A stretch of 64,000 nt of DNA, taken from contig CM042686.1 of the NCBI GenBank assembly GCA_023614405.1, forward strand, positions 350,680,329 through 350,744,328, given 5' to 3'. Below, one piece after another: positions 12,600 to 24,565 of the stretch (within the stretch, counting starts at the first letter, position 1; each line of letters opens with the position of its first letter). Both the position numbers and the translations under genes were made by a program. The stretch is from Avena insularis (lineage: Eukaryota > Streptophyta > Magnoliopsida > Poales > Poaceae). The notes beneath the pieces were generated by a model, which saw nothing but the letters and a program-made list of their open reading frames with translations, was not told the DNA's origin and made no database searches.

Positions 12600-15086
12600 T
12601 GATATTCTCCACATATGGATCCACTAGTGTCATTGCATGTGTGTTCTTTTTACTAACAACAACTAGAGTCACCACGTGTGTGTTCTTTTCACAATCCACC
12701 TATGGATCCACTAGTGTCATTGCATGTGTGTTCTTCTCAGACACCACATCTAGAGTCACTAGATGACTGTTCTTTTCACAAACAACATATGGATCCACCA
12801 CTAACATTGAAATATGTGTTCTCTTCAAGAGACCACACATGGGTCCACCAGTGTCATTGCATGTCTGTTCTTTTTACTAACAACAACTAGAGTCATTGAA
12901 TGTGTGTTCTTTTCACAATCCACATATGGATCCACCAGTGTCATTGCATGTGTGTTCTTCTCAGAGACCACATCTGGAGTCACTAGATGGGTGTTCTTTT
13001 CAAAAACCACATATGGATCCACCACTGTCATTGAAATGGGTGTTCTCTTCATAGACCACACATGGATCCACCAGTGTCATTGCATGTGTGTTCTTTTTAC
13101 TAACAACAACTAGAGTCATTGCATGTGTGTTATTTTTACAATCCACCTATGGATCCACCAGTGTCATTGCATGTGTGTTCTTCTCATTAACCACAGCTAG
13201 AGTCATTGCATGTGTGTTCTTTTCATAGACCACATATTGAACCACCATTGTCATTGAAATGTGTATTCTTTCATTAACCACATCGGGAGTCTTTTCATGA
13301 CTGTTCTTTTCAAAGACCACATATGGATCCACCAGTGTCATTGAAATATGTGTTCTCTTTGGAGACCACACATAGATCCACCAGTGTCATTGCATGTGTG
13401 TTCTTTTTACTAACAACAACTAGAGTCACTCATGTGTGTTCTTTTCACAATCCACATATGGATCCACCAGTGTCATTTTATGTGTGTTCTTCTCAGAGAA
13501 CACATCTAGAGTCACTGGATGAGTGTTCTTTTCACAAACCACATATGGATCCACCACTGTCATTGAAATGTGTGTTCTCTTCAGAGACCATACATGGATC
13601 CACCAGGGTCATTGCATGTGTGTTCTATTTACTAACAACAACTAGAGTCATTGCATGTGTGTTCTTTTCACAATCCACCTATGGATCCACCAGTGTCATT
13701 GCATGTGTGTTCTTCTCACTAACCACAGCTAGAGTCATTGCATGTGTGTTCTCTTCAGAGACCACACATGGATCCACCAGTGTCATTGCACGTGTGTTCT
13801 TTTTACTAACAACAACTAGAGTCATTTCATGTGTGTTCTTTTCACAGCCCTCATCTGGATCCACCAGTGTCATTGCATGTGTGTTCTCTTCATAGACCAC
13901 ACATGGATCCAGTAGTGTCATTGCATGTGGTTCAACCCGAGTTCATTGCATGTGTGTTCTTTTCACAATCTACCTATGGATCCACTAGTGTCATTGCATG
14001 TGTGTTCTTCTCATTAACCACAACTAGAGTCATTGCATGTGTGTTCTTTTCAGAGACCACATATGGAACCACCATTGTCATTGAAATGTGTATTCTTTCA
14101 TTAGCCACATCTGGAGTCATTTCATGACTATTCTTTTCAAAGACCACATATGGATCCACCAGTGTCATTGAAATGTGTGTTCTCTTCACAGACCACACAT
14201 ATATCCACTAGTGTGATTGCATGTGTGTTCTTTTTACTAACAACAACTAGAGTCATTGCATGTGTATTCTTTTCACAATCCACCTATGGATCCACCGGTG
14301 TCACTGCATGTGTGTTCTTCTCAGAGACCACATCTGGAGTCATTTCCTGACTGTTCCTTTCACAGACCACATATGGATCCACCACTGTCATTGAAATGTG
14401 TGTTCTCTTTAGAGACCACACATGGATCCACCTGTTTCATTGCATGTGTGTTCTTTTTACTAACAACAACTAGAGTCACTTCATGTGTGTTCTTTTCGCA
14501 ATCCACATATGGATCCACCAGTCTCATTGCATGTGTGTTCTTCTCAGAGACCACATCTAGAGTCACTGGATGAGTGTTCTTTTCACAAACCACATATGGA
14601 TCCACCACTGTCATTGAAATGTGTGTTCTCTTCAGAGACCACACATGGATCCACCAGTGTCATTGCATGTGTGTTCTTTTTACTAACAACAACTAGAGTC
14701 ATTGCATGTGTGTTATTTTCACAATCCACCTATACATCCACCAGTGTCATTGCATGTGTGTTCTTCTCATTAACCACATCTAGAGTCATTGCATGTGTGT
14801 TCTCTTCAGAGACCACACATGGATCCACCAGTGTCATTGCATGTGTGTTCTTTTTACTAACTACAACTGGAGTCATTTCATGGCTATTCTTTTCACAGAC
14901 CACATATGGATCCACTAGTGTCATTGCATGTGTGTTATCTTCATAGACCACACATGGATCCACCAGTGTCATTGCATGTGGTTCCATCAGAGTTTATTGC
15001 ATGTGTGTTCTTTTCACAATCCACCTGTGGATCCACCAGTGTCATTGCATGTGTGTTCTTCTCATTAACCACAGCTAGAGTCATTG
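12600..15086 (+). repeat. Tandem array B, left part
   Basis: Head-to-tail units on the plus strand: GTCATTGCATGTGTGTTCTT followed by TTCACAATCCACCTATGGAT and CCACCAGT (48 bp), alternating with GTCATTGCATGTGTGTTCTT followed by TTTACTAACAACAACTAGA (39 bp). Variants with GAAATGTGTGTTCTCTTCAG are frequent. This is the inverse of array A. The array stops at CATTG (15082-15086), where a long LTR retrotransposon has inserted, and resumes at 24566. Confidence 0.9.
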
Positions 15087-18000
15087 TGTAACACCCTCAG
15101 AATCGGCCCTATGCAAGTTTTAGCGATTCCCGCCAAACCCGCATAGAAACGATTCAAAGGTGCCCACCAGGCACTTGCATGCGGGTGGAAAACGAAGTAA
15201 TACCATTACACAATAGTCCACGATGGATCCCACAGAACAGATATATACAACAACGACTCCATGAGTCAATAATACATATATACAGTACAAAGATCCAAAT
15301 CACCTTGAAAATGATATGGCGTCCGAGTACGGACAAGATACAAATTGAGCTAAGAGCCCTGAAGAATAACCAATGGCGTCCATAACCCTGCCCAGGCCAA
15401 GCCGGAAGGGTAACCCTGCTAACGACGTCGATCTCAAAACCTACTTAAACAAAAGGGGTGCCGACAAAGGGCAAAGGAAATGAGAGCGGTCAGTACTGAG
15501 GCCAGTACACGGCTAGACTAGAATTCGGCGGTCCTCGCCTACATAGGTATGGTGGACTGAGCGGCAGCACGGCATGCACTAAACAACCTATAGAGACTCG
15601 AGATAACTGTCGGCTATCAGAGGGGGATAAGAAATACCTATTCGGAACCAACCTGATTCTACCACCAAACATACCCATCCTGGTATTTCCCCCTCGCGAC
15701 CAAACGAGGAAGTCAACCGAGGAACTCACACAGTTGGTAGTTTTATTTATTCAGTTATCGTTGCAGCAGTTACTAGTCAGGTATAGGTAGTCATCCTGAT
15801 ATAATAAGCAGCGGGCACTTTTAGTTAACCATTCCGTTGTAGTTGCAACACTTACTAGTCAGATACAATAAGCATGAGATATCCCAACCCCAGCAGTAGT
15901 GGATACTTTTATTTAGCCATTCCGTTGTAGTGGAGCTGATTACTAGTCATATCGGATACAAGTCAATTTATAACAGTAAACTTTAGTTATAGTTGTCTAT
16001 GATCGAGAACTGTGCTCCAAGTCGTCCATAACCGCGGACACGGCTTTTCGAAAAGATTTAACCTAGGGTGCACCAAAGTATCCACACGCACTTCGACCCT
16101 TTTTGCCAGATCAGTTAACATATACCCATCGGTATGTCGGCGGGGCCTAAGTCACGACGTTTCCCAGATCCAAAGCAAGTACATGGGGGCCACCCCACTA
16201 AGCTAGCCGCAACGAAGGCGGCCGGTCTCCGAGACGGACTCAGGGTTTGCGTTAGTGGCTGTAAACGACTGGGAACCCGAAAGTGTGACTGGGCTTGTCG
16301 ATACCGCGAAAACACTCCGCTTCCCTAAACAGTACAGGTGCAGTACATCACACAATTTAAATTAAGCAGTAAAGCATGGCATAAGTACAGAATAGTAATA
16401 AAACCCTAAACTACTTTGTGGCCCCCAGTACAATACTTTGAAATCAGGTACTAATCGATGGGGGTGCCCACACACCCCACCTGTGGTTAGTGCGCTCGAT
16501 CTCAGAACAGGTGTCAAGAACTCGGGGTCCTACGGGACACAAGTGGACGGTTAACAACCAAATAACATCTATTGCCCACCTGTGCCTCTGCATTTACCTA
16601 CTTTCAATTTTAGTTATTAAGCAGTAATTAAAGCCAAGATCATCTCCAACATTAAACACACGGCAATACTCCAACAACTGTGGTACTTGTCGACACACAA
16701 CGGCACTAGAGTAAGCAACTATGACACGCAAGTCCAACTATCTACCAAACAACAGGGAATAGGATGTGTCCAAGGCAATATAAGGCTGCAAGGGATATCA
16801 CGGGCACGACTACTAGAGCATCGCAACACAGAGAGCAATAGATCAAAAGGAGGGAATAAATACTATAAAAGTAAGATAGGTAGAAAGGGGGAGGTGCTCG
16901 CCTGAAAACATTGCCGAAGGTTCATCCGAAGATCGGGGCGAAGCTCACATCAACTCATCGATCTTATCCGCGAAGAAGCAAAACACTAGAAGAAACACCG
17001 GATGGACTATTTAATACTACGGTAGAAAATCGGGCATGATGCATGTATGATGTATGACATGGCAAAGATGCGATGCAATTAGGCATTATTAAGCGGAACC
17101 GGGGTCCCGACATTTAATTAAATGGTTCAAGTTGTTTATCTACCCCGCAAATTAAATGTTGGATTAGCGAGACAAAACATGGCTTCGGTTCGCTATGCCA
17201 ATTTAAATGGAGTCCGGAATAATACAAAGATATCCCGCATATAGACTCCATGTTTAATTATGAGGTGAATCGGCATAATGCCCCCAAACCACAGACAAGT
17301 ATGCATGCATGAACAATTATTATGCAACAGGTTTTATATATAGCATTTATAAAATAGGGGCTCGGGAAAAGGTTCACACATCTGGGGTCGAAGGTCTTGG
17401 AGGTTCGGAGGGGTTCCGGGGTTCGGTCTCAGGGTTCGACGGGGAAACGATGAAGTTCGGACTCGCGATGGCGAACTTGAGTAGATCGGGTACCAGGGTC
17501 TTCGGATCTGGGAAGTAGATCTTGTCGCACGGGCGTCAATGCTTCCGGGAAGGAGAACTTGTCGTTCAGGGTCTCGGTGTCCGGGGTGAAGTACTTGGCG
17601 TTCGAGAGAGGGATCTTGTCGCATCCGGGAAGAAGGACTTGGCGTATCCGGGATGGAGAGCTTGCCATTCCGTGGCGATCTTGGCGGCCTTCGGATCATC
17701 AACTCCGGGAAGGAGATCTTGGAGCAGCGGCGCGTTCGGTTGTCGATGGCGATCATGGGAAGGAGTACTTGTCGCACCGGGGTCTCGGTGTCCTCGGATC
17801 CGAGAGGAAGAACTTGGCGTGCCGGTTTCGGTCTTCGGTGTCCGGTCATCTTATCCATGTTGGAGATCTTGGGATACAACACCGGTGGTCTAGGGTCGCA
17901 TCATCACTTGTCGGTGGACTTCAAAGAGGATTCACAAGAAGTGGCTATGGTTCTCGGCTGAAGGACACCCATATTGTTATAGCCATCGGCCGGAACAAAA

Positions 18001-19464
18001 ACAGAACAAGGTGGTGTGACAGTGCCACGGCAAGTCACACGACATGGTCAAAAACAATAGGGAGATTTCCCTGCAAACAGACATCGAGGCAGAGGAACCG
18101 CATCATGGGCCCGCTCACGAGCTCGAGGGCAGGGATCCGGGCGAAGGAGAGCTGGCCAAGGCGGCGAACAGATGGCGACGGGAAGCGGCAGAGCCCCGCG
18201 GGGCCTAGGGCTCGGTCGGCGGGGGCTTGCGGGACAGAGCAGAGGAGGGCCCGGCCTCGAGGTCGGCTCTGAAGGGGCGGTGGCAAGCAGAGGCAGGCAG
18301 CAGCCGGAGTCGGTGGCTCGCTGGCACCGGTGAGGTGCCCGACGGGGCGCAGGACGCGAAGCCAAAGAGGCGGGGTCGCACGGCGGTGACAGACGCGAGC
18401 GGAGGACGGCCGAGGCGCCGGGCGGAGGAGATGGCTGGGGCCGGGGGAGAGGAAGGAGAGGAGGCGCCGTCGGGCGACGCGGCTCGGTGACGGGGGCCGG
18501 CGCCGGTGAGGGGAGGGGCGGCGCTGCGGCGGAGGCGACCGGCGGTGCGGGGAGGCCGACGGGGCGATGGCCAACGGGGTGGAGATCGACGGGAGGGAGC
18601 GCGGAGGCGGGAAGGAGTCGGTGCAGAGGAGCTCCGGGGAGACGGGATCCCGGCGAGGCGGACGGTGGCGGCCTGGCCAGGCGAGGCAGAGTGGAGGTGA
18701 GGGCGCGGTCGAGGAAGGGCGGCGGCCTGGCTAGCCGGCGCGGGGTTGGAGAGGCGCGGGGGAGGCGCGCCTGGGGGCGGGTGGACCAGGGGAGAGGGGA
18801 TCGAGGGAGGCGACACCGGCCTGGGGATCGGGTCCTGGGGGAGGTTGTCGGGCGGGGTGGGGCGTCGGGCGCAGGTGGGGCTGGCCAGGTGGGCCCCAGG
18901 GTCGCGGGGAACTGGCGGTAGGGCTGGCCCCAGGTGGCGGCGGGGTGGGTTCGCAGGTGGGGTGGGGATTGGGGGTCCAGGGGGTTGAGGTGGACCAGGG
19001 AGGTGAGGTGGAGGGCTGGGAGTGGCTGGGGGTTGGGGAAGTGATGAGGTGGCGGTTTGCGATAGGACACGGTGAGGTGGAGGGGGGCTAGGTAGGATTA
19101 GGTGTAGGTAGGATATGTTTTGGGTAGTCTGGTTTTGCACTGGGGGTGGCCGACTGGGTCGGAACGGCCCGGTACGGCTGCCCCTAAAAATAAAATAAAT
19201 GTTTTAATATTTAAAATGGGGCTTTTGAAAACCGTTGGTAGACAAAGCAAAATATTCCGGAGACCCGGGTTTTGTGTTTGAATAAAGACGGGGCGTTCAG
19301 AAGACAAAAATAGATTTTTCGAAGATAGATTTATGCAAACAAATGCAAGACGACATGACGATGCTCAAATGCAATGTGGCATGATGACATGAGCATGTGG
19401 TCATGATGATGCAATGCACAAAAACACCGCGATTTTCTAGTACTGGTTTTTGCGGGGCGCCACA
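15087..19464 (-). repeat. 3' LTR (left copy) of the long-LTR element
   Basis: 4378 bp with TG and CA ends on both strands. It holds an AT-rich part (15100-17350), a part made of near-repeated CTTGGCG / CTTGTCGCA / GGGAAGGAG phrases (17400-17900), and a very GC-rich block (18100-19080). The Pro/Arg/Gly-rich open frames over the GC-rich block on both strands are composition artefacts, not proteins. Confidence 0.9.
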
Positions 19465-20260
19465 ATTCGACACCACTAACAAAGGATCTCGCCCTCGAGA
19501 TCCGCCTCATGGTACCGGAAGGAAGATCGGCGATCTGCGTCTTCTCGCTTCGTGTAGATCCTCGCGACACCACTAACAAGAGGTCGTTGTCCGTGATCGT
19601 CGAGAGAACACTCCGGGAACAAAAGGTCGAAGGTAGAGATATCAACAAATAAAGCCACCTCTAGCTTCGATAGAAAGAGGGAACCGATGCATTCTCATCC
19701 ACTTCAAGGTACACAAGCGAATAGAGTGAGTAGTCGGCATTGGGGCCAATCCATCACGCACCCAAACTATTACTCTGCACAATCAGTAGAAAAGCGTGCA
19801 ACCATTCTCGGAATCAGACTGAAGATCTCGACAATCGAGGTTCAGAAACAAAGGAGTGATGCAGATTCTGCATCGGAGCTGGAGTAGATGATGTCGTCGC
19901 GTCGGAAAACACCGGAAGGCACGAGAAGGAACAAAGAGAAGTCCACCAGACGAAGGATTCCTCGGATAGCATGAAGACCAGATGTAGCAACACCGTTACC
20001 AAAGGAGGAAGCGAAACCCTGAAGGTACGATGGAACCCAACCACGAGAAATCCTGGACTCGAAGAGAGAGAAGAGAGCGGATTCAAAACACACAGAGGTG
20101 AGAGAAGAGCAGCAGAGGGGTAAGGAGTAAAATCAGACCTAATCAGAACTATCCAACCGATTTTGCAAAAATATTTCGACACTCTACTTCGGCCGTTAGC
20201 TAGGTTATCCTATAGGCTGGACTTGTGGGGTATCGCAACTGCTGGGCTCTGATACCACTC
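19465..20260 (-). other. 796-bp internal domain of the long-LTR element
   Basis: This is everything between the LTRs. It contains no recognisable gag or pol domain. On the minus strand the last coding-like stretch before the left LTR (19658 to 19476) ends HEADLEGEILC and a stop. That is reminiscent of the acidic LED/LEGE tail that closes the polyprotein in some chromoviral gypsy elements; this is inference only. A 14-bp phrase GACACCACTAACAA occurs at 19469 and 19567. No strong polypurine tract is obvious next to the left LTR. Confidence 0.7.
20244..20257 (-). promoter_or_regulatory. Primer-binding site (tRNA-iMet type) of the long-LTR element
   Basis: The minus strand reads TGGTATCAGAGCCC, three bases after the end of the right-hand LTR (20261). 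TGGTATCAGAGC is the standard primer-binding site complementary to the 3' end of plant initiator methionine tRNA. It fixes the element on the minus strand. Confidence 0.9.
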
Positions 20261-23200
20261 TGTAACACCCTCAGAATCGGCCCTATGCAAGTTTTAGCGA
20301 TTCCCGCCAAACCCGCATAGAAACGATTCAAAGGTGCCCACCAGGCACTTGCGTGCGGGTGGAAAACGAAGTAATACCATTACACAATAGTCCACGATGG
20401 AACCCACAGAACAGATATATACAACAACGACTCCATGAGTCAAGAATACAGATATACAGTACAAAGATCCAAATCACCTTGAAAACGATACGGCGTCCGA
20501 GTACGGACAAGATGCAAATTGAGCTAAGAGCCCTGAAGAATAACCAATGGCGTCCATAACCCTGCCCAGGCCAAGCCGGAAGGGTAACCCTGCTAACGAC
20601 GTCGATCTCAAAACCTGCTTAAACAAAAGGGGTGCCGACAAAGGGAAAAGGAAAAGAGAGCGGTCGATCGAGGCCAAGACACGCAAGACTAGAATTGGTC
20701 CTCGCCTACATAGGTATGGTGGACTGGCGGCGCGGCATGCACTAAACAACCTATAGAGACTCGAGATAACCGGCTGCCATCGAGAGGATAAGAAATACCT
20801 ATTCGAAACCAACCTGATTCTACCACCAAACATACCCATCCTGGTATTTCCCCCTCGCGACCAAACGAGGAAGTCAACCGAGGAACTCACACAGTTGGCA
20901 GTTTTATTTATTCAGTTATCGTTGCAGCAGTTACTAGTCAGGTATAGGTAGTCATCCTCATATAATAAGCAGTGGGCACTTTTAGTTAACCATTCCGTTG
21001 TAGTTGCAACACTTACTAGTCAGATACAATAAGCATGAGATATCCCAACCCCAGCAGTAGTGGATACTTTTATTTAGCCATTCCGTTGTAGTGGAGCTGA
21101 TTACTAGTCATATCGGATACAAGTCAATTTATAACAGTAAACTTTAGTTATAGTTGTCTATGATCGAGAACTGTGCTCCAAGTCGTCCATAACCGCGGAC
21201 ACGGCTTTTGAAAGATTTAACCTGAGGTGCACCAAAGTATCCACACGCACTTGACCCTTTTGCCGATCGGTTAACATACACCCATCGGTATGTCGGCGGG
21301 CCTAAGTCATGACGCTTCCGGATCCAAAGCAAGTACATGGGGGCCACCCCACTAAGCTACCCGCAACGAAGGCGGCCGGTCTCCGAGACGGACTCAGGGT
21401 TTGCGTCAGTGGCTGTAAACGACTGGGAACCCGAAAGTGTGACTGGGCTTGTCGATACCGCGAAAACACTCCGCTTCCCTAAACAGTACAGGTGCAGTAC
21501 ATCACACAATTTAAATTAAGCAGTAAAGCATGGCATAAGTACAGAATAGTAATAAAACCCCAAACTACTTTGTGTCCCCCAGTACAATACTTTGAAATCA
21601 GGTACTAATCGATGGGGGTGCCCACACACCCCACCTGTGGTTAACACGCTCGATCTCGGAACAGGTGTCAAGAACTCGGGGTCCTACGGGACACAAGTGG
21701 ACGGTTAACAACCAAATAACATCTATTGCCCACCTGTGCCTCTGCATTTACCTACTTTCAATTTTAGTTATTAAGCAGTAATTAAAGCCAAGATCATCTC
21801 CAACATTAAACACACGGCAATACTCCAACAACTGTGGTACTTGACGACACACAACGACACTAGAGTAAGCAACTACGACACGCAAGTCCAACTATCTACC
21901 AAACAACAGGGAATAGGATGTGTCCAAGGCAATATAAGGCTGCAAGGGATATCACGGGCACGACTACTAGAGCATCGCAACACAGATAGCAATAGATCAA
22001 AAGGAGGGAATAAATACTATAAAAGTAAGATAGGTAGAAAGGGGGAGGTGCTCGCCTGAAAACATTGCCGAAGGTTCATCCGAAGATCGGGGCGAAGCTC
22101 ACATCAACTCATCGATCTTATCCACGAAGAAGCAAAACACTAGAAGAAACACCGGATGGACTATTTAATACTACGGTAGAAAATCGGGCATGATGCATGT
22201 ATGATGTATGACATGGCAAAGATGCGATGCAATTAGGCATTATTAAGCGGAACCAGGGTCCCGACATTTAATTAAACGGTTCAAGTTGTTTATCTACCCC
22301 GCAAATTAAATGTTGGATTAGCGAGACAAAACATGGCTTCGGTTCGCTATGCCAATTTAAATGGAGTCTAGAATAAGACAAAGATATCCCGCATATAGAC
22401 TCCATGTTTAATTATGAGGTGAATCGGCATAATGCCCCCAAACCACAGACAAGTATGCATGCATGAACAATTATTATGCAACAGGTTTTATATATAGCAT
22501 TTATAAAATAGGGGCTCGGGAAAAGGTTCACACATCTGGGGTCGAAGGTCTTGGAGGTTCGGAGGGGTTCCGGGGTTCGGTCTCAGGGTTCGACGGGGAA
22601 ACGATGAAGTTCGGACTCGCGATGGCGAACTTGAGTAGATCGGGTACCGGGGTCTTCGGATCTGGGAAGTAGATCTTGTCGCACGGGCGTCAATGCTTCC
22701 GGGAAGGAGAACTTGTCGTTCAGGGTCTCGGTGTCCGGGGTGAAGTACTTGGCGTTCGAGAGACGATCTTGTCGCATCCGGGAAGAAGGACTTGGCGTAT
22801 CCGGGATGGAGAGCTTGCCGTTCCGTGGCGATCTTGGCGGCCTTCGGATCATCAACTCCGGGAAGGAGATCTTGGAGCGGCGGCGCGTTCGGTTGTAGAT
22901 GGCGATCATGGGAAGGAGTACTTGTCGCACCGGGGTCTCGGTGTCCTCGGATCCGAGAGGAAGAACTTGGCGTGCCGGTTTCGGTCTTCGGGGTCCGGTC
23001 ATCTTATCCATGTTGGAGATCTTGGGATACAACACCGGTGGTCTAGGGTCGCATCATCACTTGTCGGTGGACTTCAAAGAGGATTCACAAGAAGTGGCTA
23101 TGGTTCTCGGCTGAAGGACACCCATATTGTTATAGCCATCGGCCGGAACAAAAACAGAACAAGGTGGTGTGACAGTGCCACGGCAAGTCACACGACATGG

Positions 23201-24565
23201 TCAAAACAACAGGAGATTTCCGCAAATGGACATCGAGGCAGAGGAACCGCATCATGGGCCCGCTCACGAGCTCGAGGGCAGGGAGCCGGGTGAAGGAGAG
23301 CTGGCCAAGGCAGCGAACAGATGGCGACGGGAAGCGGCAGAGCCCCGCGGGGCCCAGGGCTCGGTCGGCGGGGGCTTGCTGGACAGAGCAGAGGAGGGCC
23401 CGGCCTCGAGGTCGGCTCTGAAGGGGCGATGGCAAGCGGCGCAAAGAGCGAGTCGGTGGCTCGCTGGCATCGGTGAGGTGCAGACGCGAAGCCAAAGAGG
23501 CGGGGTCGCACGGCGGTGACAGACGCGAGCGGAGGACGGCCGAGGCGCCGGGCGGAGGAGATGGCTGGGGCCGGGGGAGAGGAAGGAGAGGAGGCGCCGG
23601 CGGCGATGTGACGGGGCAGCGCCGAGGGGAGGGGCGCTGGCTGCGGAGGCGACGGCGCAGGGGGAGGCCGAGGCGACGGCCGACGGGTGGAGAGATCGAC
23701 GGGAGGAGCGCGGGAGGAAGGAGTCTGAAGAGGAGCTACGGGAGACGGGATCTCAGAGGCGGACGGTGGCGTCCTGGCCAGGCGAGGCAGAGTGGAGGTG
23801 AGGGCGCGGTCGAGGAAGGGCGGCGGCCTGGCTAGCCGGCGCGGGGTTGGAGAGGCGCGGGGGAGGCGCGCCTGGGGGTGGGTGGACCAGGGGAGAGGGA
23901 ATCGAGGGAGGCGACACCGGCCTGGGGATCGGGTCCTAGGGGAGGTTGTCGGGCGGGGTGGGGCGTCGGCGCAGGTGGGGCTGGCCAGGTGGGCCCCGGG
24001 GTCGCGGGGAACTGGCGGTAGGGCTGGCCCCAAGTGGCGGAGGGGTGGGTCCGCAGGTGGGGTGGGGATTGGGGGTCTAGGGGGTTGAGGTGGACCAGGG
24101 AGGTGAGGTGGAGGGCTGGGAGTGGCTGGGGGTTGGGGAAGTGATGAGGTGGCGGTTTGCGATAGGACGGGGTGAGGTGGAGGGGGGGCTGGGTAGGATT
24201 AGGTGTAGGTAGGATAAGTTTTGGGTAGTCTGGTTTTGCACTAGGGGTGGCCGACTGGGTCGGAACGGCCCCGTACGGCTGCCCCTAAAAATAAAATAAA
24301 TGTTTTAATATTTAAAATGGGGCTTTTGAAAACCGTTGGTAGACAAAGCAAAATATTCCGGAGACCCGGGTTTTGTATTTGAATAAATACGGGGCGTTCA
24401 GAAGACAAAAATAGATTTTTCGAAGATAGATTTATGCAAACAAATGCAAGACGACATGACGATGCTCAAATGCAATGTGGCATGATGACATGAGCATGTG
24501 GTCATGATGATGCAATGCACAAAAACACCGCGATTTTCTAGTAGTGGTTTTTGCGGGGCGCCACA
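20261..24565 (-). repeat. 5' LTR (right copy) of the long-LTR element
   Basis: 4305 bp, matching 15087-19464 along its length. It is 73 bp shorter than the left copy. The loss is concentrated in the GC-rich block, with several small gaps between about 23410 and 23770 relative to 18265-18670, plus scattered substitutions elsewhere. The junction with the array at 24565/24566 is exact. Confidence 0.9.

Larger units (their letters stand above)
15087..24565 (-). mobile_element. Complete non-autonomous LTR retrotransposon with 4.3-kb LTRs
   Basis: Two long direct repeats (15087-19464 and 20261-24565) enclose only 796 bp. Both repeats begin TGTAACACCC and end GGGCGCCACA. The array sequence CATTG flanks both sides (15082-15086 and 24566-24570), a clean 5-bp target duplication, so the ends are exact. 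A tRNA-iMet-type primer site on the minus strand gives the orientation. No gag or pol domain is present, so it must have been moved by proteins from another element. The shape, long LTRs with a tiny interior, resembles the LARD class. The LTRs are close to identical over long stretches, so the insertion is fairly recent. Confidence 0.92.

Noticed and set aside
7755..15086. CRISPR-like array of repeats and spacers
   Set aside because: The sequence is plant nuclear DNA, the units are contiguous without unique spacers, and no cas gene exists.
18035..19140. Pro/Arg/Ser-rich ORFs of 179, 340 and 311 codons on the minus strand (and the matching ones at 23130-24088)
   Set aside because: They lie in the GC-rich block of an LTR, overlap each other in different frames, and are not kept open between the two LTR copies.
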